Of a stretch of DNA of 64,000 nucleotides, positions 35,900 to 45,067 are shown piece after piece. Source of the DNA: Rhizobium sp. 16-488-2b (lineage in GTDB: Bacteria; Pseudomonadota; Alphaproteobacteria; Rhizobiales; Rhizobiaceae); contig NZ_JAGHMF010000036.1 of NCBI RefSeq assembly GCF_017741815.1, positions 62,001 through 126,000 on the forward strand, read 5' to 3'. Position 1 is the first letter of the stretch. The number at the start of each line of letters is the position of its first letter. A program made the position numbers and the translations under genes. The notes under the pieces were generated by a model. That model did not search any database. It was not told the DNA's origin and saw only the letters and a program-made list of their open reading frames with translations.

Positions 35900-36832
35900 T
35901 CATTCTTTGGGATGAGAGGGCGCACGGGCAGCCAGGAAGCCTGAAGCGACCAGAAGCACGGCGCCCACAAGCGTGGAGACGGATGGCACTTCACCGAAAA
36001 GCGCAAAGCCGACGATGGAAGCGGCGATCAACTGGGCGTATTGGACGGGTGCGAGCGCGGAGGCGTCGGCATACCGGTGTGCAAGAATAAGCAGCCCGTG
36101 GCCGAGCGCACCGAATAGCCCTACTCCGATGACCGCCATCCATGTCGCTGCATTATCTGGCGTCTCCCAGACAAACATCACCATGGGCGTCAGCACCAAC
36201 GCTGGAAGCCCGCCCATCATAAGCAGCATGCTACCGACGCTCTCCGTCGGGGCCAGGCGCCGAGTTGAGATGATGTAGAATGCGCCCAGTGTGACGGAGC
36301 CCAAACTATAGATGATCGCAGGGTCAACATACCCAATGCCGTGCCAAAGGCCGGACACAATGACGACTCCTGCGAAGCCGATGATGATCGCCAGCCATCG
36401 CGAAGGAGCAACGCGCTCTCCAAGCAGCACGATGGACAGAAGCGCCACCAGGATCGGTGTGGTGAATTGGATCGACAGCGCCTGCGCCATGGCAAGATGA
36501 CTGAGTGCGAGGAAGCTCAGGCCAGCGCTACCGGCCTGAAACAGTCCCCTCACCATCTGAAGGCCTGGCCGCTTCATCTTCCAGCTGTCGCTGCTGGTCC
36601 ACGGGTTGAGAACCAACGCTACGATGAGAAAGTGTATCGCGAAGCGGAACCAGGTAACTTCAATGACCGGAAGATCCTGAGCCGCCCGTTTGCCGGACGC
36701 ATCGAGAAGCGAGAATGTCGAGACCGCAGCCAGCATGAGCAGCATGCCCATGCTGGCCTGCGCCACCGAAGATGATGTAGCAGGCGGTAGCGACGACAGC
36801 GCGCCTTTTGCAGCTGGCAGTCGTTGGTTCAT
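35900..36832 (-). CDS. EamA/DMT-family transporter
   Basis: 310 residues with about ten hydrophobic helices arranged as two EamA repeats. The first is around SMGMLLMLAAVSTFSLLDA and LSIQFTTPILVALLSIVLLG, the second around LAPVQYAQLIAASIVGFALF. Members export or exchange small metabolites. It overlaps the ABC ATPase gene by four bases, which ties it to the sugar operon. It may vent an amino sugar or a by-product, but the substrate cannot be told. Confidence 0.85.
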   Translation of the reverse strand: MNQRLPAAKGALSSLPPATSSSVAQASMGMLLMLAAVSTFSLLDASGKRAAQDLPVIEVTWFRFAIHFLIVALVLNPWTSSDSWKMKRPGLQMVRGLFQAGSAGLSFLALSHLAMAQALSIQFTTPILVALLSIVLLGERVAPSRWLAIIIGFAGVVIVSGLWHGIGYVDPAIIYSLGSVTLGAFYIISTRRLAPTESVGSMLLMMGGLPALVLTPMVMFVWETPDNAATWMAVIGVGLFGALGHGLLILAHRYADASALAPVQYAQLIAASIVGFALFGEVPSVSTLVGAVLLVASGFLAARAPSHPKE

Positions 36833-37941
36833 CGCAGAGCAACCCTTGCGATCTCCACGATCTGATCGGGGAGCAGCCGATTGCCGGTTTCCGAGTCAAA
36901 AACGTGGCCCGTGCCGGGCTTCGGAGCGATCGTAATCCTCTGGCCGGGCGCGAGATCATAGCGGTCGCGCAGCAGCAGGCAGACCGCCGCCTCGCCGATC
37001 AGCTCCGAATTTCGGAGCATGACAATCGTCTCGGCGCCCGTCGGTTCGATGACGTCGATTTCAAATTCGAGACCACTCGCGGACGGCTGCAACTCTTCCG
37101 GACGCAAGCCGAGCTTCACAGCCTGGCCCTCCGCACCGCCGACCGCGCATGGCAGGCGAACCTGGCTGCCATCACGAAGCACAACGCTTTGGCGGTCGCC
37201 ACCAAGCGTCCCCTCGATGAAGTTCATCGAGGGAGATCCAAGAAACCCCGCGACAAACTCGTTGGCCGGCCGATCATAAAGCTCAATCGGCTTACCGACC
37301 TGCTCGACACGGCCGTCACGCATGACGACGATCCGGTCGCCCATGGTCATGGCCTCGACTTGGTCATGGGTCACGTAGATCATGGTCGCCTTGACGCGCT
37401 TGTGCATCTGCTTGATTTCGGTGCGCATCTGGACGCGAAGCTTGGCGTCGAGGTTGGAGAGCGGCTCGTCAAAGAGGAACAGTGCGGGTTCGCGAACGAC
37501 CGCGCGGCCCATGGCGACACGCTGGCGTTGGCCGCCGGACAACTGGCGCGGATAGCGATCGAGAAGATGGCTTAGACCAAGGCTTTTGGCCGCCGCCTCC
37601 ACCCTCGGCTTCCGTTCAATCTCGGGGACATCCCTAAGCTTCAGCGAAAAACCCATATTCTCGCGCACAGTCATATGCGGATAAAGCGCGTAGTTCTGGA
37701 AGACCATCGCGATATCGCGATCCTTGGCCGCGATATTGTTAACCACGCGACCGGCAAATGCGATCGTGCCAGATGTGATGCTTTCCAGGCCAGCGATCAT
37801 CCGCAGCAATGTCGATTTTCCGCACCCGGACGGGCCGACGAGAACAACGAACTCGCCGCTTTCCATCTCAATATTCAGTCCGTGCAGGGCGGCCTGAATA
37901 CCGTAAGACTTGCGCAATTGAGATATCTTGACGTCAGTCAT
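36829..37941 (-). CDS. Sugar ABC transporter ATPase (MalK/UgpC type)
   Basis: 370 residues. The ATPase domain has Walker A VGPSGCGKSTLLRMIAG, Q-loop NYALYPHMTVREN, signature LSGGQRQRVAMGRAVV and Walker B LFLFDEPLSNLDAKLR. The C-terminal TOBE/MalK domain begins near residue 240 (SPSMNFIEGTLGG). It energises the permease pair encoded at 39307-41111. It follows the GH4 gene by 26 bases. Confidence 0.93.
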   Translation of the reverse strand: MTDVKISQLRKSYGIQAALHGLNIEMESGEFVVLVGPSGCGKSTLLRMIAGLESITSGTIAFAGRVVNNIAAKDRDIAMVFQNYALYPHMTVRENMGFSLKLRDVPEIERKPRVEAAAKSLGLSHLLDRYPRQLSGGQRQRVAMGRAVVREPALFLFDEPLSNLDAKLRVQMRTEIKQMHKRVKATMIYVTHDQVEAMTMGDRIVVMRDGRVEQVGKPIELYDRPANEFVAGFLGSPSMNFIEGTLGGDRQSVVLRDGSQVRLPCAVGGAEGQAVKLGLRPEELQPSASGLEFEIDVIEPTGAETIVMLRNSELIGEAAVCLLLRDRYDLAPGQRITIAPKPGTGHVFDSETGNRLLPDQIVEIARVALR

Positions 37942-37967
37942 GAACGTCTCCTGTCGAGGCCGGGGGA

Positions 37968-39293
37968 TTACGAGAGGTGCGGAACCATGTTGCCGTGTGC
38001 CGCGATCATATCGGCGACAAGTGAGGCGATCTGATCGGGTGCAAGTTCGGCAGAGGTGTGCGGGTCGAGCATCGCAGCCTGTTCGATATAATGGCGCTTG
38101 CCCGTCAGGGCGCCGAGGACGGTGAGCTCCTGAACATTGGTGCTCAGCCGGATCACGGCCGCCAGTTCAGCCGGGATCTTGCCGACCTTGATAGGCTGGA
38201 TGCCATTGCGGTCCACATGGCAGGGAACCTCAACGCTTGCCTCGTAAGGCAGGTTCTCGATCAGGCCTTGGTTGACGACGTTACCGTAGATCAGCTCCGG
38301 CTCGTTGGTGACCATCGCGTTGAGGATCGCCGAGGCATACTCGTTGGAACGGCATACCTCGATGGGCTTGTCGCCCTCGAGATCCTTGCGCTGCTGTGCC
38401 CATTCGCCCAGGCGGCGCTCGCAGCGGCGCGGGTACTCGTCGAGCGGAATGTTGTACTTCTCGATCAGGTCCTCGTGGCCCCGCTTGATGTACCAGGGCG
38501 TATATTCGGAGAAGTGCTCGGAGGATTCGGTTACGAAATAGCCGAAACGGCGCAGCATGTCGAAGCGGACGCGGTCGTCATCGGGAACCTTGTCGGTCTG
38601 TGCAAGCGCCTTGAGGCGTGGATAAAGGTCCTCGAAGGAGCCGTCCGGGCGCCGTTTTCCATATTTCAGCATGAAGGCAACATGGTTGATACCGGCCGAC
38701 GTATAGTCGATGTCGCGGATGTCTTCGCCGAGGCATTCGGCAAGATGCTGTGCAGTGTGCTGCACGGAATGGCAAAGGCCGACTGTCTGGATTCCCGGAG
38801 CGATCTGCGAGACCGCCCAGCAGTTCATCGCCATCGGGTTGACGTAGTTCATCAGCAGCGCGTCCGGGCAGAGATCCTGCATGTCCTCACAGATGCCCTT
38901 GAGCACGGGGATGGTGCGCAGGGCGCGGAAGATGCCACCAATGCCAAGCGTGTCTGCAATCGTCTGGCGCAGGCCGTATTTCTTCGGGATTTCGAAATCG
39001 ATGACCGTCGAGGGGCGATAGCCGCCGACCTGGAACATCAGGATGACGAAGCGCGCATCTTTCAGGGCAGCACGACGGTCCATCGTTCCCTCGATGCGGA
39101 CTTTTGGGAGCTTGAGCGCTTCGCAGATACGGCGGGTCACGATCTCTGACGTGGAAAGCCGGTCTGCATCGATGTCGTGTAGGCTGATGGTGCAGTCGGC
39201 AAAGGCCGGGCGGCTCAGGATGTCGCCGAGAATATTCTGGGCAAAGACGGTGCTGCCGGCACCGATAAGCGTAATCTTGGTCAAAACAGGCAC
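37968..39293 (-). CDS. GH4 glycosidase, alpha-galactosidase (MelA) type
   Basis: 441 residues, glycoside hydrolase family 4. The NAD-binding loop is KITLIGAGSTVFAQNILGDI, and the metal site is GLCHSVQHTA (Cys and His) and AGINHVAFML. GH4 enzymes use NAD+ and Mn2+ in a redox-elimination mechanism and work in the cytoplasm. The MelA-like CHS motif points to an alpha-galactoside. Given the amino-sugar genes around it, an alpha-galactosaminide is also possible. It lies directly after the importer permeases (13-base gap). Confidence 0.86.
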   Translation of the reverse strand: MPVLTKITLIGAGSTVFAQNILGDILSRPAFADCTISLHDIDADRLSTSEIVTRRICEALKLPKVRIEGTMDRRAALKDARFVILMFQVGGYRPSTVIDFEIPKKYGLRQTIADTLGIGGIFRALRTIPVLKGICEDMQDLCPDALLMNYVNPMAMNCWAVSQIAPGIQTVGLCHSVQHTAQHLAECLGEDIRDIDYTSAGINHVAFMLKYGKRRPDGSFEDLYPRLKALAQTDKVPDDDRVRFDMLRRFGYFVTESSEHFSEYTPWYIKRGHEDLIEKYNIPLDEYPRRCERRLGEWAQQRKDLEGDKPIEVCRSNEYASAILNAMVTNEPELIYGNVVNQGLIENLPYEASVEVPCHVDRNGIQPIKVGKIPAELAAVIRLSTNVQELTVLGALTGKRHYIEQAAMLDPHTSAELAPDQIASLVADMIAAHGNMVPHLS

Positions 39294-39306
39294 TCCGTGA
39301 TTTGGG

Positions 39307-40167
39307 TTATTTGCCAGCGCCGGCCATCAGGCCGTTGAGCAGGTAACGATTGAGAAACATGACGACCAAAGCCGGGGGGATCATTGCGAGAATACCGGCG
39401 GCGTTGATCAGCCCGTAGTCGACGTAGTTTTTGGTGGCGAATTCAGGGATGAGGACGGTGAGCGGCTTGGTTGCAACCGTGGGTGCGAAGACCAGGGGAA
39501 CGGAGAACTGCCCCCATGCACCGAGGAATGTCAGGATCGCTGCCGCGATCAGGCCAGGTGTTGCAAGCGGGATGACGATACGGATCATCGTGTACAGCCG
39601 GCCCGCGCCGTCCAGATAGGCCGCCTCTTCGATCGACAGCGGAAGCGATTCGTAGACCGAACGCATCAGCCACATGGCAAGCGGCAGATAGGCCGAGATG
39701 TAGATCAGGATGATGCCGGAATAGGTGTCCACCAGACCAAGGCTGACCATCATGCGATAGAGAGGAATGAGTACCGTGTATCCGGGCACCGCCAGGGTCG
39801 CCACGATCATGTAGAAGACGAGGTTGCGGCCGGGGAAGCGCATTCGTACAGCCGAATAAGCTGCGAGTGCGGCAATCGCCGTCGTAAGGATTGTTGCTCC
39901 ACCGGCGAGAACAAGACTGTTTACCAGCGCCCGGAGGAAGTCATACCAGACATCGGTATCATCAGGCAGACCAACGAGGCCTCCCAGCAGCTTTTGGTAA
40001 TGTTCGAACGTGATCGACGGGGGAACAAGGTTTACGGGCGATGTGGCGATATCGCGCGGCTTCATCAGACTGGTGGCCAGGGCCCAGTAGACCGGACCGA
40101 GAGACCACACAAGCAGGAGCAAAGCTGCCAGACGCTGACCGGTTCCGCGGAGGATGAGAGAAATCAT
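39307..40167 (-). CDS. Sugar ABC transporter permease (MalG type)
   Basis: 286 residues with six helices and the EAA loop EEAAYLDGAGRLYTMIRIVIP that docks the ATPase. The C-terminus (VVMFLNRYLLNGLMAGAGK) is typical of MalG-like subunits. It overlaps the other permease gene by one base. It forms the importer channel with that protein. Confidence 0.92.
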   Translation of the reverse strand: MISLILRGTGQRLAALLLLVWSLGPVYWALATSLMKPRDIATSPVNLVPPSITFEHYQKLLGGLVGLPDDTDVWYDFLRALVNSLVLAGGATILTTAIAALAAYSAVRMRFPGRNLVFYMIVATLAVPGYTVLIPLYRMMVSLGLVDTYSGIILIYISAYLPLAMWLMRSVYESLPLSIEEAAYLDGAGRLYTMIRIVIPLATPGLIAAAILTFLGAWGQFSVPLVFAPTVATKPLTVLIPEFATKNYVDYGLINAAGILAMIPPALVVMFLNRYLLNGLMAGAGK

Positions 40168-41111
40168 CAGTCGAACCTCGTTTCACGATAGATGCGGCGA
40201 ACGTAGAAGGCGGAGACCAGGATCGACACGAGCATGACGGTGATCGACATCGCCATTCCGTAGGAGAATTTCAGGTCCTGGAAGGCTGTCATGTAGATCT
40301 GCCCCTGGATCGGCCGCGTGATTGCGCTCGCCTTGGCGAGGATCCAGGCTTCGTCGAACATGTTGAATGCGGTTATCGTTGACTGCGTGAGTGCAATGCC
40401 GAGCGCTCCCGAGATCAATGGCAATGTTATCATGCGCAGGCTGCGAAACCTGCTTGCACCATCGACCTCAGCAGCCTCGTAAAGTTCACGCGGAATGGTC
40501 TGAAGCGCGGCGAGAAGAATGACGGCATTGAGCGGCATCATGCGCCACACATGCACCAGGGTGACCAGAACCAGCGCGGTTCCCTGATCGTTCATCCAGA
40601 CGCGGGCCTGGTCGATCAGGCCGAAGCGCAACAGCAGTCCATTCAACAGGCCGTAATGCGGGTTGTAGATCCACGACCACACCATCGCATTGACGACGGG
40701 CGGAAGCGCCCAAGGCAGGATGACGGCCGCCAGCAGCCAGCGACGGCCCGTCTTCATGTTGTTGAGCAACAACGCGGTCCCAAGGCCAAGAACCACCTGC
40801 AGCGAAACGGCGAGAACGACGTAAAACCAGGTGTTCCACCATGCGTTTCGGACATTCGGGTCCGAAAACATCGTCACATAGTTCCTGAAGCCGACGAATG
40901 GCTCGCCGGGCTGCATAGGGCTGACGCGGTGAAAACTGTCCCACAGGGTTATCAGAACGGGAATGAAAACGAAGGCAGCCATCAAAGCAACTACGGGAAG
41001 CGCAAGCGCTATGCCTAGACTTGCGTCACTCGACACCACTTGCCGCCAGTTACGCTTTGGTCCTTCATCGGTCGCCACAACGTTCATGACAGCGTCATTG
41101 TTACTCATCAA
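40167..41111 (-). CDS. Sugar ABC transporter permease (MalF type)
   Basis: 314 residues with six main helices and the EAA loop YEAAEVDGASRFRSLRMITL. The N-terminal extension before TM1 (residues 1-30) is common in MalF/UgpA-like proteins. It follows the binding-protein gene by 27 bases. Confidence 0.92.
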   Translation of the reverse strand: MMSNNDAVMNVVATDEGPKRNWRQVVSSDASLGIALALPVVALMAAFVFIPVLITLWDSFHRVSPMQPGEPFVGFRNYVTMFSDPNVRNAWWNTWFYVVLAVSLQVVLGLGTALLLNNMKTGRRWLLAAVILPWALPPVVNAMVWSWIYNPHYGLLNGLLLRFGLIDQARVWMNDQGTALVLVTLVHVWRMMPLNAVILLAALQTIPRELYEAAEVDGASRFRSLRMITLPLISGALGIALTQSTITAFNMFDEAWILAKASAITRPIQGQIYMTAFQDLKFSYGMAMSITVMLVSILVSAFYVRRIYRETRFD

Positions 41112-41138
41112 GCTGCCTCCTTTCTCAGGTCCGGTCCG

Positions 41139-42404
41139 TTACTCGTCCTTGGCGGATTTGGCGCCGGCAGCAATTGCGGCGGCGGCAGCCTCGACTGTCG
41201 ACTGACCTGTCGCTACTGCGTTTACGGCCGACGCGGCAGCGCTGGAAAAAGGCGGGTACCAGGCAGGCGTTCCTTCGGCGAACAGCGGTTTGACTGAAGC
41301 GACCTGCTCGACAATGGCGTCGCCGCTTTCCAGCTTACCCTGCTTGTTCAAGGCGGAAAGAGCATCCTGGCGGGTCGGCAGATTGCCTTCCTGCTGGTAG
41401 TAGAGCTCCTGGACATCCTGCTTCAGAATGTAATTGATGAACTTGATGGCGTTGTCTTTGTTCTGTGACTTCGCAGGAATTGCCAACGCTTCGGGCAGAC
41501 CGTAGGTTACCGTCTGACCGCTGACGTTCGGAACGACGGCACCAACGATGTTTCCGGCGACGCGGGACTTTTCCTTATCGTTGTAGGTCGCAAGCGGGCC
41601 AGGACCGTCGGAGAGAATGAAGCTTATGTCGCCTGCCTTGAAGGCTTCTCGAACTTCAGGGTTGCCGTAAGCCGTCGAAGCCGGATCGATCAGACCCTCA
41701 TCGATCGCCTGCTTGATGAAGGCGAGCGCCTTGTAGCCACCGGAAGACGGGTCAGTGAAAGCTGGCTCACCCTTGTCGTCGAACAGCGTTCCGCCATACA
41801 TCATCGCCAGGAGATACCATGCCGTCGATGTCGCCTCGCCGACGGAGAGCGGCAGTCCGAAGGGGTATTTGGCAACGCCCTTTTCCTTGATCGCCCGGCC
41901 AGCGGCGAGCAGTTCGTCCATAGTCCGGGGCGCCTTGTCGATGCCAGCTTTCTTCAGATGGTCGGCATTGACGACCATCATCTTGAAATCGTTGTTATAA
42001 GGAGCGCCGACGACCTTGCCGCCGAACTTGAAGATCGGCAAAACGGAGACCTGATCGATTGCCGTCTGTTCAAGTTTGCCGTCCAAAGGTTCGAGCCAAC
42101 CTGCAGCACCGAACTGACCGACCCATGACCAATCCAGTTCGATGACGTCTGCCGGTGAGGTGTTTGCCACGAGCGCAGTGATGATCCTGGTGTGCAACTG
42201 GTCCCATGCGAGCGTCTGCTGCTCCACCTGTATCCCGGTCTCTTGCTCGAACGACTTCAAGATATCAGGCGTGTAGCCCTTGCCTGGCAGGAGCAGCGTA
42301 AGCTTGTCGGCAGCGTCTGCCGGCAAGGAGAAGAGCGCTACGGAAAGTGCAATTGCGGCACTGCAAAGGGCACGCCGGTGCGTACCCAGAATATTCTTCT
42401 TCAT
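41139..42404 (-). CDS. Sugar ABC transporter solute-binding protein (family 1)
   Basis: 421 residues: a signal peptide (about residues 1-32, MKKNILGTHRRALCSAAIAL with cleavage at ADA-AD) and the family 1 fold (KLTLLLPGKGYTPDILKSFE, DVIELDWSWVGQFGAAGW). It binds an oligosaccharide or glycoside in the periplasm. The ATG at 42404 has GGGAG six bases upstream; an earlier in-frame start spoils the signal peptide. It is the first gene of the minus-strand operon and divergent from the DeoR regulator. Confidence 0.92.
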   Translation of the reverse strand: MKKNILGTHRRALCSAAIALSVALFSLPADAADKLTLLLPGKGYTPDILKSFEQETGIQVEQQTLAWDQLHTRIITALVANTSPADVIELDWSWVGQFGAAGWLEPLDGKLEQTAIDQVSVLPIFKFGGKVVGAPYNNDFKMMVVNADHLKKAGIDKAPRTMDELLAAGRAIKEKGVAKYPFGLPLSVGEATSTAWYLLAMMYGGTLFDDKGEPAFTDPSSGGYKALAFIKQAIDEGLIDPASTAYGNPEVREAFKAGDISFILSDGPGPLATYNDKEKSRVAGNIVGAVVPNVSGQTVTYGLPEALAIPAKSQNKDNAIKFINYILKQDVQELYYQQEGNLPTRQDALSALNKQGKLESGDAIVEQVASVKPLFAEGTPAWYPPFSSAAASAVNAVATGQSTVEAAAAAIAAGAKSAKDE

Positions 42405-42502
42405 GATGTACTCCCAGTTGGACAAAGTTCATTCCCGCCGGCCCCATTTCGGGGTCCTATTGCGACAACCACAGCTTCAGGCCGCCGACGACCAGACGAT
42501 AT

Positions 42503-42568
42503 ACGATCATTTTCGATCATCAAGAGCTTTATTTATTGAGCGATTATTATTTTCATTTGATCGATAAA
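42503..42568. promoter_or_regulatory. TGATCG-type boxes upstream of the sugar-importer operon
   Basis: CGATCAT occurs at 42504-42510 and again at 42514-42520 (10-base period), with another TTGATCG near 42558 in an AT-rich stretch. These resemble the candidate RhaR boxes and are likely operators for the divergent DeoR regulator. Confidence 0.45.
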
Positions 42569-42765
42569 ACTGCCGTCAATTGCGCCAATTGCTCACTTCC
42601 TAAACCCAAAATGCCTATATTCAGTTCACCACTCCACTAGGTGGCGTCAAAACAGCTCACTCTCCCGTTCACTACAGTGTTCACTTTTGACGTTTTCTCT
42701 TGACCTTGTGAGGGTCGTCTGTCCTATGTGACGTCAACGTGTCGTACACATCAGGGGCGCTCTCA

Positions 42766-43575
42766 ATGAAGTTAAACCGGCTGGACGCTATCCGAAGCCA
42801 TCTTTACAGCCGTGGCCCGACGAGCATTAACGAGCTTGCCAGGGCAATGAATGCTTCGCTGGCAACGATCCGGCGCGATCTGGCAGAACTGGAAGAAGCC
42901 GGCACGATCGATCGGTTGCACGGCGGAGCGCGGCTCGCACAGGGCTCCAGCGTCGAGATCGACTTTGACATGCGCGAGCAGCAGAATATTGCGGAAAAGC
43001 GTGCTATCGCTACAGCAGCCTATGAGAGAATCAAGCCGCACGGATCGGTTTTCCTCGACGCCGGTACGACGGTGCTGCAGGTTGCCAACCTGCTTAGGAT
43101 CGAGCCACTAGCATGCCTCGTCTTCACCAATGGCCTGCGCGTCGCGCAGGAATTGTTCAACGTTCCGAAGGCACGGGTCAATCTCATCGGCGGCAGTCTG
43201 CGTAACGAGAATGCGTCGTTTGTTGGACCGCTGGCGGAGCAAACGCTGCGCTCGATCTACATCGAAACGTTGATGCTCGGCATCGGTGCGATTGCAGACG
43301 ACGGGATGATCTATAGCATCGACAGCAGCGAAGCACAGCTGAACGCGCTCATGATCGAGCGTTCTTCCGAACACGTCATCCTCGCCACTGCCGCCAAATT
43401 CGGCCACCGCTCGACGTTCGCGGTTGGGCCGATACCGAAGGGCGCAACCGTCATCACCAGCGTGCACTTGAGTGAGGACTGGCAAAACCGGATACGGGAT
43501 TGGGGATGTGAGCTGGTCTTGACCCAACCCAATATTGCCGCCCCCATTCCTCTGGGGGAGGTCGAGGCATGCTGA
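42766..43575 (+). CDS. DeoR-family regulator of the amino-sugar island
   Basis: 269 residues: a helix-turn-helix (INELARAMNASLATIRRDLA) and DeoRC sensor domain (SVFLDAGTTVLQVANLL, VNLIGGSLRNENASFVGP). An earlier in-frame start at 42739 exists, but the ATG at 42766 fits the usual start of the family. It is divergent from the importer operon and overlaps the kinase gene by seven bases. It probably represses the island until a sugar phosphate is made. Confidence 0.9.
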   Translation: MKLNRLDAIRSHLYSRGPTSINELARAMNASLATIRRDLAELEEAGTIDRLHGGARLAQGSSVEIDFDMREQQNIAEKRAIATAAYERIKPHGSVFLDAGTTVLQVANLLRIEPLACLVFTNGLRVAQELFNVPKARVNLIGGSLRNENASFVGPLAEQTLRSIYIETLMLGIGAIADDGMIYSIDSSEAQLNALMIERSSEHVILATAAKFGHRSTFAVGPIPKGATVITSVHLSEDWQNRIRDWGCELVLTQPNIAAPIPLGEVEAC

Positions 43576-44459
43576 TCCTGGGCCTTGACGGCGGCGGCAG
43601 CAATGTTCGCCTGGCGATAGCGACGGAAGCTGGTGACGTCATTCATCGGTCTGCCGCAGGTGGTGTCAACCCGATGGACAACCCCACATGGCGGGAGAAT
43701 TTCCAAGAAATCATTGCGAGTGCTGGCGCCTTTCTAAAGGATGTTGAACTTGGCGTCATGGGCCTGCCCGGCTGGGGCGAAGTACCCTCACTCGATAAAG
43801 AGGTCGCAGACTGGCTGGAGCAAAACCTTCCCTTTCGCCTATACCTACTGAACGATGTCGAGCTAGCCCAGAGAGCCGCTTTCGACGATGGGCCGGGTAT
43901 CCTCCTTCTGTCCGGTACCGGTTCGATGGCGATGGCACGCTCTCACGACGGCGTTATGCTACGAGCAGGCGGCTTCGGCGATCTTATCGGCGATGAAGGC
44001 AGCGCCTACGATATTGGGCGACGTGGGCTGGCGCGGCTGTCGCATGAGCTCGATGGTCGCCAACCCGCAACACCCTTCGGCAATCAGTTAACTGCGCGAC
44101 TAAAACTCGCGGAGCAAGATTATTCTCAGTCCTTTATGGACTGGATCTACCGTAAGACGCACGCGCGGTCGGCAATCGCCTCAATTTCGGCGATTATAAA
44201 CGAGCTGGCCGATGCAGCGGATCCGCTGGCGATCGAGATTCTAACAACAGCTGGTAAGGAGCTTGGCGCCCACTACAGTGCGCTGTCGAGCCGGATTGGA
44301 CGCTCAGGCCTCGAATGGAGCCACGCCGGCAGCACTTTCAAGTCGGCAATCTTCCGCAAGGCCGTCGAACATTCGGTGGGCCATCCACCAATCCCTCCGA
44401 AACGTGATGCATTGGGCGGGGCACTCCGAATAGCGGAAAGATTACGCTCAACGTTCTAG
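43569..44459 (+). CDS. BadF/BadG-type sugar kinase (N-acetylglucosamine kinase-like)
   Basis: 296 residues, ASKHA fold: phosphate-1 LGLDGGGSNVRLAIATE, phosphate-2 ILLLSGTGSMAMARS, then GGFGDLIGDEGSAYDIGRRG. This pattern is typical of NagK-like amino-sugar kinases in the BadF/BadG/BcrA/BcrD family. It should make the sugar 6-phosphate used by the SIS enzyme. It is co-transcribed with the DeoR gene and divergent from the importer operon. Confidence 0.85.
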   Translation: MLILGLDGGGSNVRLAIATEAGDVIHRSAAGGVNPMDNPTWRENFQEIIASAGAFLKDVELGVMGLPGWGEVPSLDKEVADWLEQNLPFRLYLLNDVELAQRAAFDDGPGILLLSGTGSMAMARSHDGVMLRAGGFGDLIGDEGSAYDIGRRGLARLSHELDGRQPATPFGNQLTARLKLAEQDYSQSFMDWIYRKTHARSAIASISAIINELADAADPLAIEILTTAGKELGAHYSALSSRIGRSGLEWSHAGSTFKSAIFRKAVEHSVGHPPIPPKRDALGGALRIAERLRSTF

Positions 44460-44527
44460 CTTGAGATGCCACTGGTTGCAAAAGCATCTCGCCGTGCCCG
44501 CTTTTTGAAGGGGCCTCAAGCATTCCG

Positions 44528-44994
44528 TCAAATTGACGAATGACGATTTCGTTTCCAAGGCGTGCACAGATGCTCGGCCCAAACAACGACACCATAGACA
44601 GCCATACTGATCCCTGACGCCAGAAGCGCCGTGGCCCAGAGTTCTGGTATTTTATAGTCCTGACCATAATCGACGATGAGGTAGCCGAGGCCGCGTTCCG
44701 ATGCCAGCCACTCCGCCACAAGCGAGGTGACGATCGAGCCGCAGGCCGACAGCTTCAGCGCATTGAAGAGAAACGGGACAGAGGCTGGCAGGCGAACCAT
44801 AAAAAGTCGCTGCCTCGTCGAGACGGCACGAAACCCTTGGCCGACCCTGCCGACCAAAGCACCAGCAACACCAAGATAAATAATGCCGGAGGAATGGCGG
44901 CGGCAAGCGTTGTCCAGACAGCCGCGCCTGCCGGCAGTTTTATCAGAAACGCCTTCGTTGAAGGCTTGCCATCGTCGACCGCGACATCTGTCAT
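44528..44994 (-). pseudogene. SsuC/TauC-type ABC permease with internal deletion
   Basis: The start (44994, MTDVAVDDGKPSTKAFLIKL then a first helix PPALFILVLLVLW) is normal for a nitrate/sulfonate/taurine permease. After about 50 codons the frame changes near 44815-44845. The C-terminal 95 residues then appear in another frame (RLPASVPFLFNALKLSACGS, EWLASERGLGYLIVDYGQ). Roughly 110 codons in the middle are missing. The gene cannot give a working permease. Confidence 0.8.
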
Positions 44995-45067
44995 CGTGGA
45001 TTATACCCGTGTGATCATAGAGAAGATTTAGGCGGGACGACATGAGCCCGTCCCGCCTCGTTCGTCG

